DNA of 64,000 nt from Isoperla grammatica. Lineage: Eukaryota > Arthropoda > Insecta > Plecoptera > Perlodidae. The DNA lies in contig OX246738.1 of the NCBI GenBank assembly GCA_945910005.1, positions 26,885,303 through 26,949,302 on the forward strand. The letters run 5' to 3'. The notes below the pieces were generated by a model. That model saw only the letters and a program-made list of their open reading frames with translations, was not told where the DNA came from and searched no databases. Shown in pieces: positions 37,304-48,688 of the stretch (position 1 is its first letter; the number at the start of each line of letters is the position of its first letter). A program made the position numbers and the translations under genes.

Positions 37304-38049
37304 TACAATCGCTTTCAACAGCAGATCTTTAATCGATGGCGTCATCGCATCTTGTTTTAGTCCTGGGTTCTTGATTTATCGATGGGCGATGAGGAAACGA
37401 AGCCAATCCCTATGATTAGCATACCTCTACACGAATCTTTGTTTTGTGGGCTAATTCTTGTTGTGCGCTTGAAGGTCGCTTCTTCAATCCCCGGTTGGAG
37501 GTCAGTTGTTACAGCGATTTAAATCTGTTATGACGTGTGCGAACTTTCTTCGGACCATAATAGACAGGGATACAAGCTTATAAGCTGTAACGCAATTCTA
37601 GGTGCGCAGGCTGTGTGCGTATGTACCACTATTCGTACCAGGTCATGTAGTTGTCGTGTGCTTATTACATTCGGAGCAAAGCAACACGGAATATACATAC
37701 GAATGTAGGGAAATGTGTCTTTGTAATGTGTTTATAGTTAGATTCAGAGTATTAGCAGGAATATACGTACAAGAGCATCTGTAGGCATGAATGTACGTAC
37801 GAATGTAAGTGCATTTGTATGTGCTTGCTGTCTGGCTCGGCAATGACTCCTTCCCATCGGCCTCCGCTCCGATCGGGCCTTGTCGAAGTCTTTGTTTCGC
37901 ACTCGACATTTCAAGTAGTTGAAGAAAATAATTCCGAATTTGAAGTGCCCTAAGCCGGCCGGGGGGGCTCCCATAGTGCTACTTCTGTCTTGTTCGTATA
38001 TGTCAAGGCATTTGCTTTTAGCGAGAAGGGGGCCCATTACCCTGGGGAC

Positions 38050-38355
38050 TTGCGTTGCGATAGCAACTTACTCAACCCCTCGTGTAGAATATATACACTA
38101 CAGCCATGTGGATATGTATGTACATATAAATTAAGTTATTCCACCCAGAATAGGTTTCTTCGTGTTTCAGACAAAATAGGAACAAAAATTAACTAGTTTG
38201 AGTGCTTGTGCTTGATGTTTCTTATTTTTGTTATATAGTTCCTGAACCTGCACCAACCCCTCATTCCGTAAAGATTAACCACATCTATGTGTGTGCATAT
38301 AAATTAAGTTAATCCACCGCAACCGCAAATATATCCTGGGATTTCAGACCCAAGA
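38050..38355 (+). repeat. degenerate direct duplication
   Basis: CATATAAATTAAGTTATTCC at 38124 recurs as CATATAAATTAAGTTAATCC near 38298. The sequences before (CTCAACCCCTCGTGTAGA and CACCAACCCCTCATTCCG) and after (a TTTCAGACAAAATAGG and a TTTCAGACCCAAG block) are also related. Spacing is about 174 bp. An old local duplication. Confidence 0.6.
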
Positions 38356-38918
38356 TGAATTCACGTCCAATAGCTCTGTACTGTCGGTATCTGTATGCGC
38401 TATAGTCTGTGGTTCCCATACTTCTCCGGTCTAGATGGTATTAGCTACCACAATATGCCCCTTGCATGCCTCTTAAAAAGCGCTTTTAACTTTTAACTTT
38501 TTAACTTTTTTTTAGTCGCTCAATAAACATTAATTAGTGATAATATTATATGCCACGTTTAGTAACTATTTTCTTTTATGGATTGTAATCAGCGATTGTG
38601 AATTATGCTGTCAGGAACTGTCTTTATTGCCATCGGACACACGAAGATATCAGTTATGCGTGGTTGACGGGGGTAGCAGTGGTGCTCTTATAGGGGTCTA
38701 ACCTGGTTGGCGGTCAGCCATGCACCCTTCTATCTCAATCTCTTAGTCATTGCAGTCTAGGGCGAGAATAATATTTATGTTAGTTATTTTTTCGAGTACT
38801 GTAATTCCTTTTTAATTTAAATATGAAGGGACCCTAGAAACTCCATTTTAAATATCAAAAATTTGAAATAAAATATCATTTTACCCAAACTTTCTGCAGG
38901 GACTATATGGATTGTAAT
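38356..38918. other. no gene seen
   Basis: AACTTTTAACTTTTTAACTT-type simple sequence near 38488-38515; otherwise unassigned. Confidence 0.35.
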
Positions 38919-39752
38919 CAGGGGCGGCTCGTGCATATGCGCACATACGCACGCGCACCCCCAAAATATTTGCGATAAATAAACAAAAAATAAATTTAAA
39001 ATCTAATCTTAATTTTCAATTTCAATTTCCAACTAATGTTAATTATTATGGCCGGGCCAGAGCATGTATATTCGGCAGGAGTCATTCTGCAGTAAATGTC
39101 CGTTCCCGCCCCGAGGTATCTGTTGCCCATTCAAACCCTCTACGCGCACACCATCCCGTGTGCGAACACAACTCTTCGTAAGGCCCATGTTTAAGACGTT
39201 AAAACTAACCTGACATTTTTTTTTTGAACTAACACGGTTCTAATAGCCACATTGGCGCACGTGCGGACGAACAGGGTAGTTTGCAACCAACCCTAGGAGG
39301 AGGGTAGGCTACCTGCGGTCGGTCCATCGCCCCCGCGCGACATGCGGACACTAGTCAGTAGCCAGCTATCATTTGGATAAGTAAGTTTGTTCAATCAATC
39401 AATGTGTAGTTTTAAATAATGACGTCAATCATAAGAGTGATCTAATCAAAAACAGTTTTTCAAGATAAACATTAGAGGAACAATATTACAAATAAAAAGA
39501 CGAGCCCGGCCAACCCCAAAATTAGATTTGGTTCAATTGGCGGTTACAGCTAAACGCACATATAGTATAAAGTGGGCGAGGTGCGTGTCGAAGGAGTGGA
39601 CGAAAAAATGTTTGGGTATGTAATTTTACAATTTTATATAGTATTGTAAGTTTTTACTTATTACAACTTTATGTATCATCGAGGTAATCTTATCTGTGAC
39701 AACCTGAATTGAAGTATACCACTGGCATTCTCTTTGAACATTTTGAGGGTAA

Positions 39753-40275
39753 GACCCCGTTTTTATTACTAGCTTCGAACGCGGGTTAAAACGACGGGCG
39801 TAACCCACTTGCGTTTTCACTTCCAAAAGTGAACCATCGTAATTGCTTAGTTGTCAACCTTCGCACCAGAAGCGCTGCAAGATATACGCCTTCAACAACT
39901 TTGACAACTGTGAAGCAATGTCTCGCCATATTACACGATGACCCTTCTTTGTGTTTTTGAACTTTCCTTGAATCTCTGGTTGCCCAAAGATTTTGATTAA
40001 CAACAAAGATTCGTCGTCAGAAAATGCTGCCATGGTGAGAGGAGACGAAAGTGAGGTTAAGAAAGGCCTACTCGACAGCTGGGCGGGACGATTAACTAGC
40101 GTTGACAACCGGAGTGCGTTTTCACTGCACACAAACCCCGAGTTACTAGGGTAACTCCGAGTTCCGACGCGGGTTAAAAATTCCAACCAGCGTTGCAACT
40201 CTGTGCGTTTACATTACAAAAATTACCCGCGTTATCGACCAACCCGCGTTCGAAGCGAGTAATAAAAACGGGGTC
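39753..40275. mobile_element. PIF/Harbinger-type element with Myb/SANT remnant, nested in a hAT
   Basis: Inverted termini about 34 bp long: the left starts GACCCCGTTTTTATTACTAG and the right ends GAGTAATAAAAACGGGGTC, with one mismatch in the outer 34. The TAA duplication is at 39750-39752 and 40276-40278. PIF/Harbinger elements typically make TWA duplications and encode two proteins, a nuclease transposase and a Myb/SANT-like DNA-binding protein. Only a truncated Myb-like frame remains here, on the minus strand, and the transposase is absent. Confidence 0.93.
39854..40033 (-). pseudogene. truncated Myb/SANT-like protein of a Harbinger element
   Basis: From ATG at 40033 in a CACCATGGC context the minus strand encodes 59 residues beginning MAAFSDDESLLLIKIFGQP. 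A second informative stretch is GHRVIWRDIASQLSK. The spaced pattern FSDDESLLLIKI...IWRDIASQL matches the first two helices of the Myb/SANT-like domain of the accessory DNA-binding protein of PIF/Harbinger transposons, which normally binds element ends and helps bring in the transposase. The third helix is missing and the frame stops after about 15 unrelated residues, so this is a deletion remnant. The open frame continues upstream to 40198, but that part resembles nothing and the Kozak-like ATG is the better start. Assigned by motif memory only. Confidence 0.7.
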
Positions 40276-40467
40276 TAAGATATCGCGTTTAGGAGATCAA
40301 ACATAACGCAGGTATCAAAAATTGTCAGCCTACAGCTGTAAACCTCCGGCGGCTGGGGCTAAGCCCCAGACTCCAGCTATTCCGCGCCACCTCGTTGCGT
40401 GTTCTAGTTATGATTTGAATATGTGCACCTCCACAAATATCGTCCACGAGCCGCCCCTGATTGTAAT

Positions 40468-41445
40468 AGTGATTCATATACTAGCGATCTGGTTTTGTAT
40501 CAGCCATAGTTTGACGGTGAATTTAAAAACGTTTTGACTGCCATAAATGTAATGAATGAATGAATGAATTAATTAATGTATAATTTACATAATTTTTTAT
40601 AATTTTTTTATAATTTATAATTATTTAATTAATTAATTAATTAATTAATTGTACATTTTTGAATTGATCAAATATGACCAATGTAACAACTACAAAAAAT
40701 TTCATCATACATTCATCGCTGATACAAAATCTCGTACAAAACTAAGTCACCGGTATGAATCACTTGATTTGGCAATACGGTATCTTTAAATATCGGTTAT
40801 TTTGCGTGGTGACTTATGCAGGTAGTAGCCTGGAAGGCCTGACCCCCGTGGGTACGCCACTGGTTTGAGTGTGTGTGGAACATCAGGAAATGTGCTGAAT
40901 ACGTATGTTTCGTTATTCATTCAGCCGGGAGCGGTTCACACCTCTATGATTTTATCTCTTTCCTCATTTCAAATACAATCTTTTTTAAATGAGATGCTGC
41001 GCTAAGCTAGAGAAATTGCATCTGTACACCTCGTTTGTTAATTAAAGCATGGGATCGTGTTCAGGTGACCTACCTGCCGGTTACAGCTGTTAAATTACAC
41101 GTCTGATGATACTTGAATGGATTGCCCAGGTGTCGGAATACAACAGGTGCCAACACATAACATTTATGACTTTATCTCGCCGACGCATCGCATAATTGTA
41201 TTTGAAGAGAGTTAGGTGTCAATCTTCCCAGGCGATATTAAATAAATCAGTGCCCTGCGGTGCGGGAGACGATCGACTCGATATTTCGGGGATCAATTGG
41301 AAAAATTTAACTAAATGTTTTCATGTTAGTGTGGTAGGCCTGCTGCTACTTGTTTTCTGGACGTGATTGGCTCCATTGTCCGCTCCCTCCCTAAGCGTTG
41401 AGCACAGATTTAGTTATAATATACACGAACAATTGAAATGATTAT
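40468..41445. other. no gene; simple repeats and a solo hAT-like end
   Basis: (TGAA)n lies near 40552-40568 and (ATTA)n near 40622-40650. At 40850-40866 the sequence GGGTACGCCACTG, read in reverse as CAGTGGCGTACCC, looks like one terminus of a hAT element, but no partner end was found upstream. Confidence 0.45.
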
Positions 41446-41816
41446 ACCCTTTCATAGTTCATAAGAAAGCCAAGTGGAGCCAAGTGCTGCTGTTCCCGCC
41501 CATCCCACAATACACGCATCGTAATCAGGTTCTCAATGTGGGACGCGTCTAGCCAGAGACACAAGCTCGGGACAGACGCTGGCCGGGTGACCGCTTCAAT
41601 CTCTTGTACCCTTTCATAGTTCATAAGAAAGCCAAGTGGAGCCAAGTGCTGCTGTTCCCGCCCATCCCACAATACACGCATCGTAATCAGGTTCTCAATG
41701 TGGGACGCGTCTAGCCATGCAGAGACACAAGCTTGGGACAGACGCTGGCCGGGTGACCGCTTCAATCTCTTCTGCCTGACGAAGTTCTCCCGAAACAACC
41801 TTACCGATGCGTTCAT
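41442..41816 (-). other. open frame across the 162-bp duplication, 124 codons
   Basis: The minus-strand frame is open through both copies because the repeat length is 54 codons and the copy-specific insertion is 6 bp. The repeated peptide contains WLDASHIENLITMRVLWDGR and GFLMNYERV. I recognise no domain and see no clear splice context. Length-neutral differences hint at coding but could be chance with only one duplication. Confidence 0.2.
41446..41768. repeat. 162-bp tandem duplication
   Basis: The block from ACCCTTTCATAGTTCATAAG recurs exactly 162 bp later (41446 and 41608). The copies differ by one C/T change (GCTCGGG and GCTTGGG) and a 6-bp CATGCA insertion near 41716 in the second. A very recent duplication. 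Confidence 0.95.
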
Positions 41817-42135
41817 TGCAGACGATGTGACTCGTAACTATAACCAGCGATCGGTATTGGGAAGAAATTGTGGTTCAATGATTGGCAAGGATTTGTAAGG
41901 TTGTTTCGGAACAAGTATAGCCGTTGACCCCTTCGTTTACTACTCTACAATACTATACACTGATGGCGGTAGCTCAGCGCTAAGACGTGAGATCTAATTC
42001 GGGTGGTCGCCGGTTCGATTAACGCCACCGGCAATGCTGATTGAAAGTTTTACCCGAGGTTTTCCTCAGTCGTAAAAGCTGGGATTCAGTCCTACTATTT
42101 ACTTTCCCAACTATTCAAATACCCTAACATACCAC

Positions 42136-42662
42136 GGTTGCGTTCCGTTACATGCTGGATGTACTGATCCAGTGCGCCAGCTTACTGGATGCATTCCGAA
42201 ACATGCTGCCAGCGACTACTGAGCGTTCCCTTACTTGCTATCCCAGCATCTCCAGTGCACTGGAAGTACTGGCCCTTTTTCACGCAGTAGCCCCAGTAAA
42301 ACTTGGAACTGTCATGGCGTCGCACCAAACTATAACATACCAGTGGCAGGAAATATCGCTGGTTTGTCCAGAAACAAACGAAGTAGTGAAATTAGTAGTG
42401 AACGACAGTGAAAAGGAGCGTCTGGAGAAAGGTAAGAATGTTTTGTATATGCTATTGGACGTATATTTCTCTTGGCAGGGTGCAATTAGTGTAGGCCTAG
42501 GCTGACAGTTATAGCTTACGACTATTTTCGCGCCGTCTTCCATACTGTGCTCAGTGCTCTGCAGGTGGATGCTCGTTCCGTTTTTTAAGCCTACTGGCTC
42601 GCGCTGGCTCACGCCGGCGCTCACTGGGTCCCAGCAGTCCCAGCATGTAACGGAACGCAGCC
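42136..42662. mobile_element. non-autonomous DNA transposon (527 bp) with 23-bp inverted repeats
   Basis: The left end starts GGTTGCGTTCCGTTACATGC and the right end, in reverse complement, GGCTGCGTTCCGTTACATGC; the 23-bp termini differ at one base. CAC triplets at 42133-42135 and 42663-42665 may be the target duplication, but the SINE sequence around the site differs among copies, so the duplication length is uncertain. A 3-bp duplication would suit PIF/Harbinger, although CAC is not the usual TWA; the superfamily is left open. Confidence 0.85.
42314..42431 (+). CDS. candidate first coding exon inside the transposon
   Basis: From ATG at 42314 (context GTCATGGCG) the frame reads MASHQTITYQWQEISLVCPE and continues through NDSEKERLEKG to AAAG followed by GTAAGAATG, a good splice-donor match at 42432. 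It would be the first exon of a protein from a larger autonomous element, or captured host sequence. The frame is open upstream to 42152. I do not recognise the protein family. With no acceptor exon in the 527-bp element, this copy cannot make a complete product. Confidence 0.35.
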
Positions 42663-42794
42663 CACGAGCCCAGTTAATCACCTGAAGAGGGGCACATCAG
42701 GTAAACCTGGTGTGCATCATTCCTATAACGGGTACTCCTATGAAAAATTGATTAATTATTAATATTATACAAAAATAGATATACATACTATACA

Positions 42795-43339
42795 ATACAA
42801 TAATGTTTGATCGGGCTTCGTTCTTACCAATTGTCGTGATGGACCTCGTTGCATAATGAAGCCGCTTTGATTGGCCACCGATCTACCGCATTGAGACTGA
42901 ATGAAGACTGACAGCGCATGTTATTTAATGTGAGGATGGACCGCGCGACCATTGTGTAATAAAAGCTCCGTCCGTCCGTCCGTCCGTCCCAAAGGATTCG
43001 AATATGTAAATTACATCTCCGCATCACCTCACGAGTTTCCCGGCTCAGTCGATAGTTTTTAGCCGTCTAAACAAAAAATGTCTGAAATTACCAGACGTGT
43101 AATTTTGAAAGCTATTATTTATTTACGACGTAAGGTAATTTTAGCTCAGTACTGGCCGAGCCGTTCCGAGTCACAAACGTTATCATTAGGCGGGTGCTGC
43201 ATGAGTATTTGTGTTCTACGCTCCAGCCACTTTATATTTCGCATAATTGTTTGTTGTAAAATGCACACTATCATAGTATTATGTACACATTTGTTTGTTG
43301 TTATTTACTATTCCCGCGCGCGTTGGCTTATGAGCATTT
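42795..43339. other. no gene seen; short (CCGT)n
   Basis: About five CCGT units lie near 42968-42988. A 90-codon frame at 43078-43350 has no recognisable domain. Confidence 0.35.
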
Positions 43340-43520
43340 ATAGGTCCTAAGCGTATGGCTTCTAGGGACGTGGGTTCGAATCCCGCATAGAGAATGTATT
43401 TTTTAATTAACCTTCATCTGACAACCATCATACGTCTCGAATAGCATGATCGCAGTAATAGTTGCAAGCAACAAGAATCATCATTGCGTTTACACTCGCT
43501 GCATTCTGTTGACTTGGTAC
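43340..43520 (+). mobile_element. SINE-3 family copy, uninterrupted
   Basis: It has GGCTTCTAGGGACG, a B-box-like GGGTTCGAATCCCGCATAGA, CGTCTCGAATAGCATGATCG and AGCAACAAGAATCATCATTG. It is the empty-site relative of the copy at 27170-28110. The tRNA-like D arm is poorly defined, so the head is called by the B box and the repeat relationship. Confidence 0.7.
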
Positions 43521-43683
43521 TCATTTTTAATGTTACATTAAGATACGTAATCGCAAATAACTACTGAATAGCTAATTAATTATAAGTAACATTTATCACG
43601 TAGGAGAAATAGTATTTCATCACGCTATTTAAAGGCATTGAACGCACTTATGTCGAACCACAGTCAGTCAACCTAGATCAGAC

Positions 43684-43979
43684 TAGGGTACACGCCATTG
43701 ACAAAATATGCACACTGTTTTATTTAGAAAATGTAACTTATGCTTTACCTACAAGAAGTCCACATGTTTTCTAACACTTCTAACTTCTAAACTTCTAACT
43801 ACTTTACGAAACATTTCTACTAATAAGGTATTAGGGTACACGCCATTGACAAAATATGCACACTGTTTTATTTAGAAAATGTAACTTATGCTTTATCTAC
43901 AAGAAGTCCACATGTTTTCTAACACATCTAACTTCTAAACTTCTAACTACTTTACGAAACATCTCTACTAATAAGGTGC
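43684..43979. repeat. 148-bp tandem duplication
   Basis: TAGGGTACACGCCATTGACA begins copies at 43684 and 43832. They differ at a few bases (for example TTACCTAC/TTATCTAC, ACACTTC/ACACATC, ATTTCTAC/ATCTCTAC). Recent duplication; no gene seen in it. Confidence 0.95.
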
Positions 43980-44445
43980 TTATTTTTTCAACGTCAAGAA
44001 TTTGATGAAACTTTACAGATGTTCAATTTTGCCTGAAGCTTCCATTGCCTGTGTCTTGAGTGTAATAGTTACCTTGTTACCAGTGAGTCAGATTATATAT
44101 TGCGCTTTTTTCACCCTGGTACCGTTACACAATATTGTTCACACACCTTTTTCATGTTTTCTCTCCATTCAAGTTCCGGCGGGAAATTCTGGAGACCATT
44201 ATCATAAGTGAAGAGGCTCGCCGTTACATTTTGGACCGTAACCAAAACGCGGTGTTCTTCACTCAGTATTGGCAATCGAAAGTCGTTCTGAGGTATATCA
44301 ATCGTGTTTCTTTCTATACTTTGTGGGTATGTATCTATTACCCCAACGTGCAATTTGATCTAAAACAGTGTGGTTTGCGGGCTGAGACTTTTGTGGTGTT
44401 TGTGCCATACGGCAGTATCTACTAAACCAAGTTATCTAAATTAAC

Positions 44446-44525
44446 TAAACCGGGAATCGAACCCTGGCTCTCACCTGCATTGGAAGCAGGAATAAACCCA
44501 CTATAGACCAACGTACGAGCCACAC
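44446..44525 (-). mobile_element. tRNA-like sequence, SINE-2 head
   Basis: On the minus strand: GTTGGTCTATAGTGGG, then a perfect anticodon stem CCTGC/GCAGG enclosing TTCCAAT, then CAGGGTTCGATTCCCGG. The similarity to the SINE-2 head at 34138 is strong, and the TATAGTGG and TTCCAA stretches recall tRNA-Gly(UCC). The acceptor stem does not close and no SINE body follows, so it is a SINE head fragment rather than a working tRNA gene. Confidence 0.7.
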
Positions 44526-44884
44526 ACATTTTTTTGTTAGTTCCACTGGGGTCTATTTGAAAGGATTTGCGGAGTTCACATGTTTAATATAACTAAGGTG
44601 TAACTTTGTAACTTTTCGAACGATTTTGCCACAATACTATACACGTTCAATCCACATCAAGGCTTGTGGATGGTCCAAATGTCAAGTTGATCGGACTTTC
44701 CGTTCGACCGCTATCGACAGACAAAAACAAACAGAACGAAGTGCCATAAAGGCATTTGGAGACGCTCGCTTCGTTCGAGGCGAGTATAGAAGGACAAGAA
44801 CTGGAGTGATGTGATTATGATGGGAGCTCAGTGTGGAATTGGCTCGGCAAAAACTGTGGTGTGACTTCCGTGGCTGCTAAACAA
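44526..44884. other. no gene seen
   Basis: A 62-codon frame only; unassigned. Confidence 0.35.
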
Positions 44885-46369
44885 GACATTTCTTATGAAC
44901 GCCTGTAGTTGGACTGCTCTTCAGTTACAGAACATTTCTTATGAACGCCTGTAGTTGGACTGCTCTTCAGTTACAGAACATTTCTTATGAACGCCTGTAG
45001 TTGGACTGCTCTTCAGTTACAGAACATTTCTTATGAACGCCTGTAGTTGGACTGCTCTTCAGTTACAGAACATTTCTTATGAACGCCTGTAGTTGGACTG
45101 CTCTTCAGTTACAGAACATTTCTTATGAACGCCTGTAGTTGGACTGCTCTTCAGTTACAGAACATTTCTTATGAACGCCTGTCGTTGGACTGCTCTTCAG
45201 TGACAGAACATTTCTTATAAACGCCTGTCGTTGGACTGCTCTTCAGTTACAGAACATTTCTTATGAACGCCTGTCGTTGGACTGCTCTTCAGTTACAGAA
45301 CATTTCTTATGAACGCCTGTCGTTGGACTGCTCTTCAGTTACAGAACATTTCTTATGAACGCCTGTCGTTGGACTGCTCTTCAGTTACAGAACATTTCTT
45401 ATGAACGCCTGTCGTTGGACTGCTCTTCAGTTACAGAACATTTCTTATGAACGCCTGTCGTTGGACTGCTCTTCAGTTACAGAACATTTCTTATGAACGC
45501 CTGTCGTTGGACTGCTCTTCAGTTACAGAACATTTCTTATGAACGCCTGTCGTTGGACTGCTCTTCAGTTACATAACATTTCTTATGAACGCCTGTCGTT
45601 GGACTGCTCTTCAGTTACAGAACATTTCTTATGAACGCCTGTAGTTGAACTGCTCTTCAGTTACAGAACATTTCTTATGAACGCCTGTCGTTGGACTGCT
45701 CTTCAGTTACATAACATTTCTTATGAACGCCTCTTCAGTTACAGAACATTTCTTATGAACGCCTGTAGTTGGACTGCTCTTCAGTTACAGAACATTTCTT
45801 ATGAACGCCTGTCGTTGGACTGCTCTTCAGTTACAGAACATTTCTTATGAACGCCTGTCGTTGGACTGCTCTTCAGTTACAGAACATTTCTTATGAACGC
45901 CTGTCGTTGGACTGCTCTTCAGTTACAGAACATTTCTTATGAACGCCTGTCGTTGGACTGCTCTTCAGTTACAGAACATTTCTTATGAACGCCTGTCGTT
46001 GGACTGCTCTTCAGTTACAGAACATTTCTTATGAACGCCTGTCGTTGGACTGCTCTTCAGTAACAGAACATTTCTTATGAACGCCTGTCGTTGGACTGCT
46101 CTTCAGTTACAGAACATTTCTTATGAACGCCTGTAGTTGAACTGCTCTTCAGTTACAGAACATTTCTTATGAACGCCTGTCGTTGGACTGCTCTTCAGTT
46201 ACATAACATTTCTTATGAACGCCTCTTCAGTTACAGAACATTTCTTATGAACGCCTGTAGTTGGACTGCTCTTCAGTTACAGAACATTTCTTATGAACGC
46301 CTGTCGTTGGACTGCTCTTCAGTTACAGAACATTTCTTATGAACGCCTGTCGTTGGACTGCTCTTCAGT
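44885..46369. repeat. 46-bp minisatellite array, about 32 units
   Basis: The unit starts ACAGAACATTTCTTATGAAC and continues GCCTGT(A/C)GTTGGACTGCTC and TTCAGTT. The first seven or so units carry GTAGTT; later ones mostly carry GTCGTT. Two shortened 32-bp units (ACGCCTCTTCAG) lie near 45728 and 46220. The order of variants around them is repeated, showing a 492-bp higher-order duplication. No coding frame is maintained. Confidence 0.97.
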
Positions 46370-48511
46370 CTACCTATAACTTACATTTACACAGTCTTGT
46401 CCCAACGTTAATACGTCGTAGAAATCCCTGAAGTTGGTAACACACCTAGCTTTACCCTGTAAAGTGTCTCTTTTAGGTGAAGAATTACGTTTGTCATTGT
46501 ATTTGGATGGCAGGAAGAAATTTCCGATTGCTGTTAGGACTCAATCCCAGATTTCGGTATGTGTCTGAGGAACCCTCAAAAAACCTTCAGGACTGCCCTC
46601 GTTTAAACGCTTCCTCGAGTGTAAACGTTTTAGAGTAAAAAAAAAAAAGAACAGTGCACATAGCTGTTGAAAGTAGTTAGGTTACTTTTGGACACATCTC
46701 AGAGCTTTTCAGTTGACTACTGCAAGCACGAGTCCCCAATATATTTCTACCAAAAGTCGCATGTTGATATTTCATACCATGCAACTTTGTTAGCGTGATA
46801 TAGGCCTACAATATCCCACTAATCACTGTTGCATATCTTGAGTTACAAAATGTATACGAACGAACATCTTATAACATCGGTATTTTTACATCAAGGACAT
46901 TTTGTCTCTAAACCCGTCGACATTCTTCGCTCTTCCTGTCTATTTAACGTTTGATTAGAATTGAGTGCCGGACACAATCGGCAATGAACTTCGATTAATT
47001 ATCAAATGCCTAATTTAAAAATGCGTTGAATGATGAGCATTGCACATCCAATTAGCGACTTCTTCTGTTCCACAGCGCGGCATTCGACGGCTAGACGCAT
47101 GGCTCTATGATACGATACCTACCTGTAATAATTTAAACAACCGCACGGAAATAAACAAAGAGCTGTGGCCTAAAGATAAATCACTGTTAGATAATTATCT
47201 TCCCATGCAGCGGTTTCGTCGAGTCCAGTGCAGCATGGTCGGTCCTCATTACACATGTACGGAAGTTTCGTGGACAAGAGCTGGTCGGTCGTTCATTACG
47301 TAGGCATGCATCCATTGGTCTTGGGTGGCCGGCCGGCCTTATTATCAGGATAATACATGGGAATTTGTATACGAGGAAGACATTAATTATTATTTGCCCG
47401 TCTCTGATATCCCAATAACATCTCGGTGAATAGTTGGGCAATCATTGGAAATGAACGACTTAATAAGGTAACGAGTTGCCTCCTTTACGAGACTTAACAA
47501 GCTAATGAAAGTAATTAACGGTCGAGAGACGGTTTAAGGCAAGTTTCAGCGATACGCCCGCGGCTGGAGCAGCTTGGAGACTGATTTGAGGGAATCGTTC
47601 TCAGAACGAATTGATTGTTAATTATGTTTGATCAGGATAAAGTTGCAAAAACACGAACGATGTTAAAAACATTGTTCTTGTGTTGGAGCCTTTCCAATGT
47701 TAGAACATAGCTCACATTATCAGCAAGCAGTATAGCCTGTACATCCGTAGCACTTTTTGGGTGTCTGTTTATGCTAAAGTTTTTATCATTTAATTTTATT
47801 ATTTTATTGTTGCAATACATACAAACTCGGTCAAAACCGGCGTAAACATGTTGTACGGACATAAATTTCATGTATTTCCATGTGTTTGCCGTATTACACT
47901 CTAATTAAATATATTATCATTGTCCATATTATTTTTCCAAAACAAACTGTGGATGCTATGTACGGTCGTGGCCGATTTGTACTCATCCCAGCATTCGCTC
48001 TTCGTACGGTGGAAACCACGAAATCCACCATCAGGATGGAGAACTTCATACTAACCTACATGTGTTCAAAATTATTGCTTTTTGCATCTCGATGTATATG
48101 TTCGGTTGGAGACCAATTAGTTTAATACTGTCATGGAGTTTACGTGGAATAATGCCATTTGCTGATATAATTAACGGTACAACAGTTACATTATTCTGCT
48201 TCTACAGCCTTTTTGTTTCAGTAGAATAACTCCGTATACCTGTTAATCTTTTCTCGCTAAGCTGTCTCTACATTGTGGCATAAAGGAACAGCAACATCAA
48301 TTGAAATCGTTTCTTGTTTCTTCTTGTCAATAAATATAATATCAGGTCTATTGTGGTGTATGGTTTGGTCTGTTATAACTGCCCGGTCATAATATAATTT
48401 GTAGTCTTTACTATCTAATACCTTTCCAAGCTTGTATTTGTAACAAGCAGTGGTTTTGTTTTCAAAGTTTATACTTTATGGCTAATTTTCGATATTATCA
48501 TCATAATGATG
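46370..48511. other. no gene seen
   Basis: Frames up to 87 codons with no domain; no tandem array or bounded element noticed. Confidence 0.35.

Positions 48512-48688
<177 letters not shown>

Larger units (their letters stand above)
38919..40459. mobile_element. hAT-type element (1541 bp) carrying a nested Harbinger-type element
   Basis: Perfect 15-bp inverted termini CAGGGGCGGCTCGTG (38919-38933) and CACGAGCCGCCCCTG (40445-40459). An 8-bp duplication ATTGTAAT lies at 38911-38918 and 40460-40467. It encloses a younger 523-bp element at 39753-40275; without that, its own length is about 1.0 kb. A G/C hairpin lies close to its right end at 40343-40376. No hAT transposase frame is seen. Confidence 0.94.
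41960..42784 (+). mobile_element. SINE-1 copy interrupted by an inverted-repeat transposon
   Basis: The head has A box GGTAGCTCAGCGCTAAGACG and a damaged B box GGTTCGATTAACGCC. The body includes CCCGAGGTTTTCCTCAGTCG and, after the interruption, CACCTGAAGAGGGGCACATC and CCTATAACGGGTACTCC. The 10-bp duplication ATACTATACA lies at 41950-41959 and 42785-42794. The tail is A/T rich without a pure ATT run. The extra 527 bp at 42136-42662 split the body, so this copy predates that insertion. Confidence 0.88.

Noticed and set aside
44135..44425. Possible exon with FRREILETIIISEEARRYIL between an AAG acceptor-like and a GAG|GTATAT donor-like site
   Set aside because: Splice matches are weak, the peptide matches no family I know, and no neighbouring exon supports it.
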